From Chara braunii (lineage: Eukaryota > Streptophyta > Charophyceae > Charales > Characeae), in assembly GCA_003427395.1 (NCBI GenBank), contig BFEA01000606.1:479676-503065 (forward strand): a stretch of DNA of 23,390 nt, given 5' to 3'. Below, piece after piece: positions 1 to 8,379 of the stretch. Below the pieces are notes generated by a model, which was given only the letters and a program-made list of their open reading frames with translations, was not told the DNA's origin and searched no databases. Within the stretch, counting starts at the first letter, position 1, and every line of letters begins with the position of its first letter. A program made the position numbers and the translations under genes.

Positions 1-22
1 TTTTTTTTTTTTTTTTTTTTTT
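1..22 (-). repeat. Poly(A) tail of the left-edge retroposon (poly-T on +)
   Basis: Twenty-two consecutive T on the plus strand equal an A tail directly after the U6-like segment and its A/T-rich linker on the minus strand. The tract begins at the window edge, so its true length is unknown. Confidence 0.7.
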
Positions 23-36
23 CAAAAAATAAAAAT

Positions 37-99
37 AAAAAACTTAGACCATTTTCTCGATCTATGCGTATCATCCTTGCGCAGGCCATGCTAACCTTG
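37..99 (-). pseudogene. U6 snRNA 3'-half-like segment
   Basis: On the minus strand this reads as the 3' half of U6 spliceosomal RNA. It contains the TTAGCATGGCC block with the AGC triad, TGCGCAAGGATGA, ACGCAT, ATCGAGAAA and TGGTC, then a T run. Compared with the familiar plant U6 it lacks two C residues in the GGCCCCTGC stretch and carries a handful of substitutions. The 5' half, with the 5' stem-loop and ACAGAGA box, is absent and is replaced by unrelated hairpin-rich sequence. It therefore cannot be a functional U6 gene. A poly(A) tail follows within about 15 nt of the T-rich end, which points to retroposition. Confidence 0.8.
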
Positions 100-299
100 A
101 TCCGTGCGGCTGTTTTCAGCCGTGCGATTTCACTGATCGCAGGGCCGAAAATAGCCGCATCGGAGGAGTTTCTCCCACGACCGCTCCAAAAGGAGCTAGC
201 CCAGTGGGACGCATTCGGTTTGATCCCGGTATCTGCCGGGTGAGACTCGACTCTTGTAACCTACTAGGCTAGCTCCTATCATGACAGTGATAGGAACAA

Positions 300-2122
300 C
301 TTTTCTATATGAAGAGCTTACCCAGTCACTATCTCCCGTGGCGAGGCCTGGCTTGTGGACCCTCGCCCCCCCGGTTGCCCACGTGACCTCGGTTTGGTTG
401 GCCGCCTAACCGGGTAGGCCTCAACATCGACCTGTGCCCCCCCCCCTTGGCTCGAGGTCAACCCTCGCGGCCCAAGAAATAAAAAAACTTGATATTCCTT
501 CTGCGCCACAGCCCCACGTCGGGCGGGACCGTTCTTTTTAGCCTATCTATGCCCTGAATCGCGCGGCTTAACAACCGCATGACATTATTTTAGGTAGAAT
601 AGGCTTAATTTCAACGTTCATACGTCAGCGTCTTACTGCGGTCCTGCTGGAAACTGCCGAATACTATCATTACTCTCGGACACTGTAGGTATCCGGACTA
701 AGTTTCTAAAAGTTTTAGTCCTTCGTCATAGGCCTAGTTTGAATAACTTTTGACAAATGTCAGTCTTATCAAGTCCTTTAACCATACGGAAAAGTCAGAC
801 AGCGTCCGACGTTGAAAAACCCCGGCAAATACCCTTGTATTTGCCCCGACAACGTATTCATGCATGGCTAGTCAATATCATAAAATTAGCGTCACTAAGA
901 CGTTTATTCAGAGTCTCGCGCACGATACCCGCTTGATCGATTGTCGAAAGTTGTGGGGCAAAAGTGAATAAGGAGCTGGGTGCGATTTACGTACGTTTTA
1001 CTTTGTGAAGTGTATCGCGTGGTTAGATTGACCGTTATAGTCGGCCGGCATTGAGCCGAGCTCGGGAGATCAACTCAAGAGTGACGGTTGGCACACGGAC
1101 CCGATTAAGGTGTTCGACCACTCGTACCCCTTGTGCTACGGTGAACAAGAAACGCCCTCGGCTGGGCCGCCTTTGTGATTGCATTCAGGCGACTTTCGTA
1201 CGTCGTTCGGTAGCTTGGCGGAGATATGTCAATCAATGGGTTGGTGACAACTTTCATAGGTGAAGGTAAGTTGTGTCTCGCGAGACCTCTATCATGTCGT
1301 AGGGGTTCGTGAGAGGTGGCTGACGCACTCAGGCGAAGCAGCAAACACTCGTGCAAAAATAAAAGTCATGCAAAATCTTGCCTGACGAGGTCGGAAGTGT
1401 TCCACTTGCAGGACTGGTGTACTCGACGGGTGGCGTCGTTGCCAGAGATGTCGGTTGCCTACCAGGGTCCGTAGTGGATGAACCCAAGTTATTGGCAGAC
1501 CGATGATCTACGCAAAACAACAATGTTTGAGTGTTTTTGTTGAATTGTAATGATGAAAGATGTATGTGAATTACTTGAGAATGAAAGTGTTTTAGTGATT
1601 CACCTATGCGTCACAATGTGTATGATAACACCTTTAGTCAACACTTCGCTGATTTTAGCATCATAGGTGTTAGGGCAATGCCTTGCATTTCTGATGTAGT
1701 TAAGGTTGAGTGAGGCGACATCAGTATTGCTATGCATGCCCGTTACCGAGATAAGTTTTTGTTACTTCCTTTTATAGCCTATCGGGGTTCCTAGTGGACG
1801 GATCTAGGTTAGAAGGTAGTTGGTGATTTAGGCAAATAACGTTTTTTATTTTGGTTGGAATGACGGGTTAGAGATTTGGTGAAAAATTTTACGATTGCAT
1901 TATATCGAGTGGGAGTGGGAAGGTTAGTATTAATATCGCACGTTTACCATAACACCCACAGTAACAAATTTGGTTAGAAATTTAGGAATCCAGATACCAT
2001 AGAGTATCTCAGACGTGACTATACGTATTTGATGATGTAGAGTAGTTGGAGATCAATTGATGTAGCTTTGCACGTTTGATTACTCGAGTAAGAATCTTTG
2101 GTACTTGAATATAACCGCTAAG
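300..2122. other. Unrecognised AT-rich flank, no supported gene
   Basis: No reading frame here looks like a known protein; the longest are short and mutually overlapping. Positions 350-480 are GC-rich with C runs (for example 437-446). Two clear dyads are present: GGACTAA at 695-701 pairs with TTAGTCC at 715-721, and GGCAAATAC at 824-832 pairs perfectly with GTATTTGCC at 837-845 around a 4-nt loop. From about 1500 on, base composition resembles the sequence to the right of 12203, as expected if the LTR element split one older repeat. Confidence 0.5.
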
Positions 2123-2127
2123 CTCCC
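2123..2127. repeat. Target-site duplication, left copy (CTCCC)
   Basis: CTCCC directly abuts the TGTAGC start of the left LTR. The same five bases follow the CTACA end of the right LTR at 12199-12203. A 5-bp duplication is typical for Ty3/gypsy integrases. The match shows that both LTR ends belong to one insertion event and that the element was not rearranged afterwards. Confidence 0.9.
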
Positions 2128-2436
2128 TGTAGCGGACCCACCAGGTGTGGTGCTCCGCTAGTGACAGAGATGGAGATGGAGGAAGAAGGAGGGAGCAAGG
2201 TGCACAGCGCAGCTCCCCACGCAAGACTCCAACGCACGTACTCCAAAATGTGCAAGTGAAGAATGAGCGTGAAACAGACAATGGCTGGGGTATACCCCAG
2301 TGGACTGACGGGATTGGACTGGACAGGCTGGTACCGACAGAGGTACCGGCCTGGACTGGCCTACCCCGAATACAACACAGGCCTGTGAGAACAGGCCAAG
2401 GGGCTGGTCTCACAAGCCAACCCGAGGTTCGCTACA
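2128..2436 (-). repeat. 3' LTR (left copy)
   Basis: This 309-bp copy is about 97 percent identical to 11889-12198. It starts TGTAGCGGAC and ends GTTCGCTACA, where the other copy has GTCCGCTACA. It holds a 16-bp perfect palindrome CTGGGGTATACCCCAG (2285-2300). It also has a hairpin of GGCTGGTACC (2326-2335) with GGTACCGGCC (2342-2351), and TAGCGGA (2130-2136) facing TCCGCTA (2154-2160). Short overlapping reading frames across it are not genes. Confidence 0.92.
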
Positions 2437-3582
2437 CGATCCTCGGCCTGTGATGTATCGCCTAGATACAAACATGCTTCCGCCAAGAAGCGGAACTCTA
2501 CCAAAGAACAGAAAACCTAAGTAGTCTAGGATGCGGAGCAAGCTCCATGCTGAGTCCATGCGATGCAACCTAGGATATAAAATGTCACAAAACAACAATG
2601 TCACAGCTAACAGCCTAAGTGAAAGCAGAAGCAACTAACTAACATACATGTCCTAGGAAAGCAAAAGAACCTAACTAGCATACATGTCTTAGGAAGCACA
2701 AAGTAGTGACAACTAGATCCTAGAATGTTGGAGGCACTAACCTTAGTCTGATAACAACTGACTAGTGTATAAGTCATAAGAACAACAAAAGCAGAACAAC
2801 TAAATCCTAGAAATGTCAGAGGCAGTAGCCTCAGTCTGAGAGCAACAAGCAACAACTAGTAAACCATATGTTACAGGAGGGGTGTGTCGCAAACTAAAGG
2901 GTGGGATGGTCTCTGAGGGTGGCGAATGCAGCCTATGGGTCGAAAACTCCTAAGGGCATCCACACATAGATAACAGGGAGACACATGTCATCAGGCTCAA
3001 TGAGGGTAGGGAACTGGGAGCGAACAGAACCAATGACCCTAACAGATAGACCATCAGGGCGGGTAAAGCTCGGCTAAGGGGTGACCGCTATGGAGGGTCG
3101 ACCATGCAAGGGAACAAGGGAGCTTGGTATACTGGGCGCACCTAGATGAAGCATGCGGGGCTGCCTAACTAACTAGGGCGTGAGGGCCGGCAGAGGGTAG
3201 GGGTGATGGGTAAGGGAATCATGCAAATGACTCCTAAGGCGGGGAAGTCGGAGCTAGATCCGTAAGATGGGAAGCCAGGGCAACGCTACGGTCCCGATGC
3301 CTATGCGTATACCAAGGGAGAGCCCAACTAAGAGGAACCCGGCTAGAGGGAGACCATCATGTGACACAAGCAGGGTACTATACAGGGTAAAGTGGTAAGA
3401 GAGTGACGACGTCTGAAGTAGGCAGAGCTGATTGTGACGAAGTCCATGAAGATGCCTATGACATCCACGATGAGAAGTCCGGAATGCCGTCGAGGAAGAG
3501 CCGTAACGTCGACGAGCTGAAGTAGCAAAACTGGAGTGGATGGAGTACTGAGAAGTCAAGGACGTGGGAAGGTAAGTCAGAG
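2437..3582 (-). other. 3' non-coding region of the retrotransposon
   Basis: About 1.1 kb lies between the end of the chromodomain frame and the 3' LTR. No env-like or other recognisable protein is present. Reading frames overlapping 3254-3586 are out of the pol frame and look like shadows. The part next to the LTR (2437-2480) is not purine-rich in the sense orientation, so a normal polypurine tract is not visible. Positions about 2633-2847 contain decayed direct repeats. Confidence 0.6.
2633..2847. repeat. Two pairs of decayed direct repeats in the 3' non-coding region
   Basis: The first pair shares ACATACATGTC or its close variant plus TTAGGAA or CTAGGAA, at about 2633-2672 and 2672-2711. 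The second pair shares AACTAGATCCTAGAA / AACTAAATCCTAGAA followed by a similar 30-nt stretch, at about 2711-2758 and 2799-2847. They look like old local duplications. Confidence 0.55.
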
Positions 3583-3888
3583 TCAATCGTCGTATCGAGC
3601 AGGACGACGACGAGTGCGCTGTGGACGCTCAAAAGCATCCGGCTGCTGCTGAAGGTCTGCCTCAGATGGAGCAGTCTCGACTTCAGCAGTCTCCTCAGTC
3701 GGAGGAGAAGGAGGAGGGTCAGTGGGCTGAGGAGGAGGAGTGAACCCAGCACGACGAGCACGGTCATAGGTACGCACCAACATGCGAGCGTGCTGCAAGT
3801 GCTCGAGGGGCTCCCAGGTAGCCTCCTTATCAAGGTAACCCTTCCAACGTACGAGATACTCGACGTGGGGAGGGTTGTCGTTGGTGAT
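3583..3888 (-). pseudogene. pol: Pol C-terminus: chromodomain and proline/arginine-rich tail
   Basis: This segment continues in the integrase frame after a single TGA at 3889-3891. Right after the stop, the frame reads through a chromodomain core with the motifs VEYLVRWKGY and TWEPLEHL and a following helix. The first chromodomain strand (EEFLVSDI) lies before the stop, so the domain is cut in two. A tail of about 45 residues rich in P, T and E ends in an arginine-rich stretch and a TGA at 3583-3585. In chromoviruses this domain binds methylated histone H3 and steers integration toward heterochromatin. The stop most simply derives from CGA by C to T. Protein from this copy would lack the working chromodomain unless the stop were read through. 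Confidence 0.85.
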
Positions 3889-5063
3889 TCAGCGACCAAT
3901 GATGTCTGAAACGAGGAACTCCTCGTGACCGTCCACCATGATGGGTGGAGGGCGCTCGTATGGTCGTCTGGCGAAACGCTCAAACGGTCTGCGGTAAGGA
4001 CGCAGTAACGAGACATGGTAGACATCGTGCACACGAGCCTGGCGTAGGTAGTCGGACAGCTTCACACGGAAGCTGACCGGGCTAGATGCCGTATCAGAAC
4101 CGACGGCCTGGAGGATGCGGCATGGGCCAAAGAAGCAACGCCGAAACTTGCAAAGCGTGTCCGCTTCGAGCTGTAAGTGGCGGGCGTCGATAAGCACATC
4201 ATCACCGACTTTGAATGGATAATCCATCCTCGATCGGTTCGCACGTGCTGCCATGCGAGTCTGGGAAGCGGCTATGTGCTCATGTGCGGTCTTCATGATC
4301 GACGTCATGTGTGCAACCCAATCGTCTAGCGCGGGACAACTCGTGTCGGGGTGCAGCTCGGATGGTCGAAGGAAGTCCGCGGGAACACGAGGGTGATAGT
4401 CGAGGTCGCAATAGTAAGGCGACATCCCCGTGGCTGGCGAGACGGCGTGATTGTAGGCTATCTCCGTGTGGGCAAGATGGAAATTCCACTGCTGGTCGTC
4501 ACGAACAATCTTTCGGAGAATATCTCCGAGAGTCCTGTTCGTGATCTCGGTCTGACCATCAGTCTGAGGATGGTAAGACGAGGAGAAGCGGAGCTGAGTG
4601 CCGTACACCTCGTGGAGCCGTTGCCAGAATCGGCTGGTAAAGCGCGGGTCACGGTCAGATATGATGCTCAGAGGTAAGCCGTGGTCACGCACGACTCGGT
4701 CAAACACGATGTCGGCGACCTCACGTGCACTGATAGCATAGCGGCACGGAACAAAGCGTGCACGCTTCATGAAGCGGTCAACGACGACCAGGATAGCATC
4801 ATGACTGCGGGGGGTCGTAGGTCGAAGAGGACCGATAAAGTCCATCGAGATGGACTGCCAACGACCCTCAGGGATAGGAAGAGGCTGGAGCAAACCATAA
4901 GGCAGGTGGTTCGCACTGTTCACCTCCTGACAGGTGGGACACTCTGCGACGTAGTCCTTCATAAAGTCCTTGCGCTTCGGCCAGACGTATAGGCGGCTCA
5001 CACGAGCCAACGTCTTGTGGAAGCCCATATGACCGGCGGCTGCCTGGTCATGGAACTCTGCTA
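3889..5063 (-). pseudogene. pol: Retrotransposon integrase (zinc domain, DDE core, GPY/F-like region)
   Basis: The zinc-binding HHCC signature is complete, but its first two histidines (5050-5052 and 5029-5031) lie upstream of the only ATG (5026-5028); the CPTC pair is at residues 30-33 counted from that ATG. Spacing is H-x6-H-x29-C-x2-C, within the family range. The catalytic triad is D63 (SMDFIGP), D125 (ISDRDPRF) and E161 (HPQTDGQTEI), with the canonical 35 residues between the second D and E. A GPY/F-like module (FFGPCRI) and the typical VHDVYHVSLLRPY follow near residues 300-350, before the chromodomain. The frame is cut from RNase H by an 11-bp duplication (5078-5099) and a TGA at 5068-5070, and from the chromodomain by the TGA at 3889. 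Apart from these breaks, the integrase core looks undamaged. Confidence 0.92.
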
Positions 5064-6290
5064 CTGCTCAGACACGTAGCTGTCCAGTAGCTGTCCAGTG
5101 GAGGGAACGCAAATACAGGGCTCTCTGGTGCCCTGTGAACCGTGCCAGTATACGAGACCGTTGTCACCGAGAGAGTAGTTCGGGATGGACTTGCCACTCC
5201 GAAGGGTCGCGTGGATGTCGCGATAGTCGGGGCAGTGGCGGTACTGAGTGCGAAACTCGTCGATCATCGAGTGGTGGACGGTGGAGACCGAGATGGAAGA
5301 GAGTTGGATCTGCTCCTGATCGTGGTCAGGGCGTCGGGATAATGCATCTGCGACCCGGTTAGTCTCACCCTTGATGTGCTCAGTGGTGAAACTAAACTCG
5401 GATAGGTCGCGCCACCAGCGAGCCTGTCGAGGAGTGAGCTTCAGTTTTGTCAGAAAAGCCTGGACAACAGAGTTGTCCGTACGCACCGTGAACGGTGCCC
5501 CATGCAGGTAGTGACGCCAGTGCCGAGCGGCATAAACTACTGCGAGAACCTCACGTTCATCAGTAGTGTAGTTTATCTCGGCGGGCAGGAGTTGACGTGA
5601 GTAGAAGGCTATCGGACAATCACCTAAGCGAGACTCAACATTGCCGTCCTCGGCGATGGTAGGAGAATATTCAATAGAAGGCTCGTCAGTAGCTGGACGA
5701 GTAGGCGTCAGTCGGGAAGCAGTGGTAGGGGTAGGTGGTGGGAAGCGAGGGATACGAGGATGAGAGGAATCAGGAGAGGAGGGGAAGACCTGAGAAAGCA
5801 CTGCTCCTACAGCAAAGTCTGACACATCGATGGTAAGGATAAAAGGGCGATCAAAATCGGGTAGGTGAAGAACCGGTGCACATGTCACCGCCTTCTTGAG
5901 GGCGCGGCAGGCGTCCTCGTAGAGGGGTGTCCAAGCCCAGGGTGGGTTCTTCCGGAGGAGGGTGGAGGTAAGGACGTAGGAATACCTAGCGTATCCCTGG
6001 ATGAAGTTACTATAGTAGGTGGTCAGTCCTAGGAAGTTGCGAAGCTGCTTGGCGGATGTGGGAGCGGGCCATTCCGCAATAGCAGTGATCTTCGCGTCGT
6101 CCATGTGGAGACCCTGGTCAGACACGTAATGTCCTAAGAAGTCCACTTTGTGGTGGGCAAAGCGGCACTTGCTGAGCTTGGCGTAGAAGCCATGTCTGCG
6201 CAAGCGGTCAAGGACGTCGCGGAGGTGTCTGAGGTGCTCCTCAAGGGTACGAATGTAGACCAGGATATTGTCGAGGTAAACGAGAACGTA
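5064..6290 (-). pseudogene. pol: Reverse transcriptase C-terminal part, RNase H and linker
   Basis: The segment opens with the second half of the reverse transcriptase palm, where the catalytic box reads YLDN (6278-6267) instead of YLDD. It goes on through the thumb (FLGHYVS, LRNFLGLTTYYSNFI). RNase H then follows with all acidic residues in place, counted from 6203: D126 (LTIDVSD), E218 (TTDEREVLA), D243 (VRTDNSV) and D286 (NRVADALSRR). About 55 residues rich in P, S and T (roughly 139-194; nt 5789-5622) interrupt RNase H between its first strand and the CPIAFYSRQL strand. That is much longer than the short turn usual in Ty3 elements. A linker of about 80 residues leads to the integrase zinc domain. 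The frame is lost at an 11-bp tandem duplication (5078-5099) and ends at the stop at 5061-5063. No ATG starts this segment; it is part of one Pol frame. Confidence 0.9.
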
Positions 6291-7730
6291 CTACTCCAGG
6301 ATGTCCTTGAAGATGTCGTTCATCGCCCTCTGGAAGGTGGCGGGTGCATTGGTGAGGCCGAATGGCATCACCGTAAACTCGTAGTGGCCGAAGCGCGATC
6401 AGAACGCGGTCTTCGGCTGGTCGGCTGCAGCGACGCGGATCTGATGGTAACCGCTACGAAGATCAATCTTTGTAAAGAAGCGGTTGCCTGCTAGGCGGTC
6501 GAACAACTCATCGGAACGAGGCATGGGGTAGCTGTTCTGAACCGTGTAGCGGTTGAGACCGCGGTAGTCGATGCAGAGACGAAGAGTTTCATCCGCTTTG
6601 TGAGCAAAGAGGACGGGTGCACCCCACGGGGAGTTGCTGGGTTTAATGAAACCCAGTCTCAGGAGCTCCTCAAGCTGACGCTTGATTTCAGTGGCCTCGG
6701 GAATCGAGAGTTTGTAGGGTGTCTGGTGGTGAACACGATAGTCAGGCACAAGCTGAATGGAGTGCTCGACGTCACGCATCGGTGGGATGCCGGCGTACGA
6801 GAACGACGATGGGAAAATGTCGCGGTACTCTCGGATGAGGTCACGAACTTCGGGCTCCAGGTTAGCCGTATATCGTGCGAGTTCCTCAGCGTCAGTGTCA
6901 GCGCGCGACGACGGAGTGGACTCGACGGACGGCGGAGGGACGGGAGTAGAGATGGGAGCCATGGAGATAGAAGGAGGATATGGCTCAAGAGGGATGAGCT
7001 CGGCGTCGGGATAGGGTGGATCATAGTGTAAGAGATCCGTCACGTTCACCATAAAGAAGGTGACGTCGTCCTGTCGAATGAAGTGAGCGAACTGCCGAGG
7101 CGAGGCGACAGTGATAGAGGGGGATGGTGTGGGCACAGACGGCTCCGGGGGAGGAGGATCGGGGCGTGGTATCGTCGTGGTACCTATGAAAGGTACGCGA
7201 TACGTCTGTCCACACTTCGTTTTGAGAACGAGAGTGTTGGTCGCCCAATCGGCCTCGGTGCTGCGAAACCGACGAGACCACGGAATGTAGAGAATGAAGT
7301 CGTACCGCGTCTCCATCACATCGAAATGTGCAGAGGAGCGGTGGCGACGAGACGCCGGGGAACGATCAGTCGGCTCGAGAGTGAGGAAGAAGGGGAGGTC
7401 AGTGACCGTCTGATCGAAGACGCGCTGGGTCTTGTCATCCTCTAGGGTAACGGAGATGGGCGTCAGAGACCCTGTCGTGGGTAAGCGGACTTCCTTCACC
7501 ACGCGTGGGTGAATGAAGTCGCTCTGAGAACCGGAATCCCACAGCGCTGAGTACACCCTCGTGGAGGTCCCGAGTCGTACTGGGATGATCGGGAGGGTGC
7601 GATCAGGGTCAGAGAGGATGGCGAGAAGGCGACGCAGTGCAGCGGGGAAGGAGGGGAGACGGTGGTCTGCGGAGGCGCAGACGGTACTGCGACAGAGGGC
7701 TGAGTACACTCTGTCGAGTCCTGCGATACC
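6291..7730 (-). pseudogene. pol: Aspartic protease and reverse transcriptase N-terminal part
   Basis: Protease is recognisable from [10 protein letters not shown] and the active-site triplet DSG in [14 protein letters not shown] (residues 58-60 counted from 7709), with a flap region and an IPWSRRF strand later. After a proline-rich linker, reverse transcriptase begins near residue 285. It has the order typical of Ty3/gypsy: [45 protein letters not shown] and [14 protein letters not shown], which contains the first catalytic aspartate. A TGA at 6399-6401 falls between TAF and SRFGHYEF, exactly where the family has a well-conserved arginine, so CGA to TGA is the likely change. A second stop, TAG at 6291-6293, lies just before YVLVYLDN. 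The frame is open to the TGA at 7731-7733 and has no ATG, as expected inside a Gag-Pol polyprotein. Confidence 0.92.
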
Positions 7731-8379
7731 TCAACTCCAGTAGCGAGAGGGGCGAACCGTGACGGAGATGTCGGGAAGCCCACTACTGAGGAGGGCGAGG
7801 GTGTTCACTGCACCGTGGCTAGGAAACCCGCGGGGACGTAAGGCGCCGGGGGGGGACTGAGCACAACGCTGACGAGAAAGATCAGCGTAGTGGCGGTTGA
7901 GGGCGGTAGTGTAAGGGCACCGCGAGGAGGTATGACCGTCCAAGCGGCAGCGCAAACACCCACGTCGGCCCAGAATAGCCGCGCGCTCCTCAGCGGAAAG
8001 GACTCCGCGAGGAGGGACGAAGCCCTGAGGGAGGTCCTCCTGAGGGACCTCGGGGGGCGACGCGCCAGCGTGACAGGGGCGGCTGCGTGCCCGAGAGAGG
8101 GCGGAGAGCGCGAGCTGAAGGCGCTCAGCTGCAGGGAGGGTCGAGTCCTTTAAGTGATAGTGGACGGCCTCGCAGAGAATGAGGTTGTCGCTTTGGTCGC
8201 CCTCAGGTGACAGTGGGGCAACAACGTCCTGCTCACCATACTCCAGCGCGCTGCTGCGTGGAACGGCGGGGGCGACCGCGGAAAGGGGAACGACGCTGGG
8301 AAGTGTCGTGGGAGGAGGAGGAGGCATAGCCCGTGCGCTGGGGCTGGGAGGAGGAGGCGGGGTGAAGACGGGCTCACAT
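7731..8379 (-). pseudogene. gag: Gag C-terminal/nucleocapsid segment with CCHC zinc knuckle, in the pol frame
   Basis: This open frame is shifted by one relative to the main gag frame and lies in phase with protease and reverse transcriptase. It begins with a proline-rich stretch and continues with about 90 residues containing LKDSTLPAAERLQLALSAL, a probable helix. A classical retroviral-type zinc knuckle CLRCRLDGHTSSRC (C-x2-C-x4-H-x4-C; nt 7958-7917) follows. Such knuckles bind the genomic RNA during packaging. The frame ends at a TGA (7731-7733) shortly before the protease. The frame is open up to 8606 and overlaps gag, so the exact switch point cannot be read from the sequence. It may be a one-base indel in this copy or a programmed +1 shift, as known for yeast Ty3. 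I favour decay, because other lesions are frequent. Confidence 0.8.

Larger units (their letters stand above)
1..300 (-). mobile_element. SINE-like retroposon: tRNA-like head, hairpin body, U6-derived 3' part, poly(A)
   Basis: Read on the minus strand, this stretch has the layout of a non-autonomous, polymerase III-type retroposon. An A-box-like motif, TAGCCTAGTAGG, lies at 271-260. About 34 nt further on is a B-box-like motif, GGATCAAACC. The head is bracketed by the perfectly complementary 10-mers GGAGCTAGCC (276-267) and GGCTAGCTCC (201-192), like an acceptor stem. A GC-rich body with several short perfect hairpins follows. Next comes a segment matching the 3' half of U6 snRNA (about 99-37), a T-rich stretch, and a 22-nt A tail that runs off the window edge. 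The 5' end is placed near 280-300 only by the tRNA-like start. No target-site duplication can be tested because the far flank is outside the window. SINEs with tRNA heads are well known; a U6-derived 3' part is unusual. An alternative is a one-off reverse-transcription chimera. Confidence 0.6.

Noticed and set aside
484-510. A second U6-like trace on the minus strand (GCGCAGAAGGAATATCAAG followed by a T run)
   Set aside because: Only a short stretch resembles U6, with several gaps; chance is as likely.
2145-2453. Open frames on both strands across the left LTR, and the matching ones at 11484-12248
   Set aside because: They fall in LTR or leader sequence, are repeated at both LTRs, change frame at an LTR indel and show no protein family.
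3254-3586. Minus-strand frame just after pol, considered as an env-like or extra gene
   Set aside because: It overlaps the pol stop in another frame, is rich in S, L, R and T, and has no signal peptide, membrane segment or motif.
4311-4992. Plus-strand frames opposite integrase
   Set aside because: They are mirror frames of a clearly coding minus strand with high GC.
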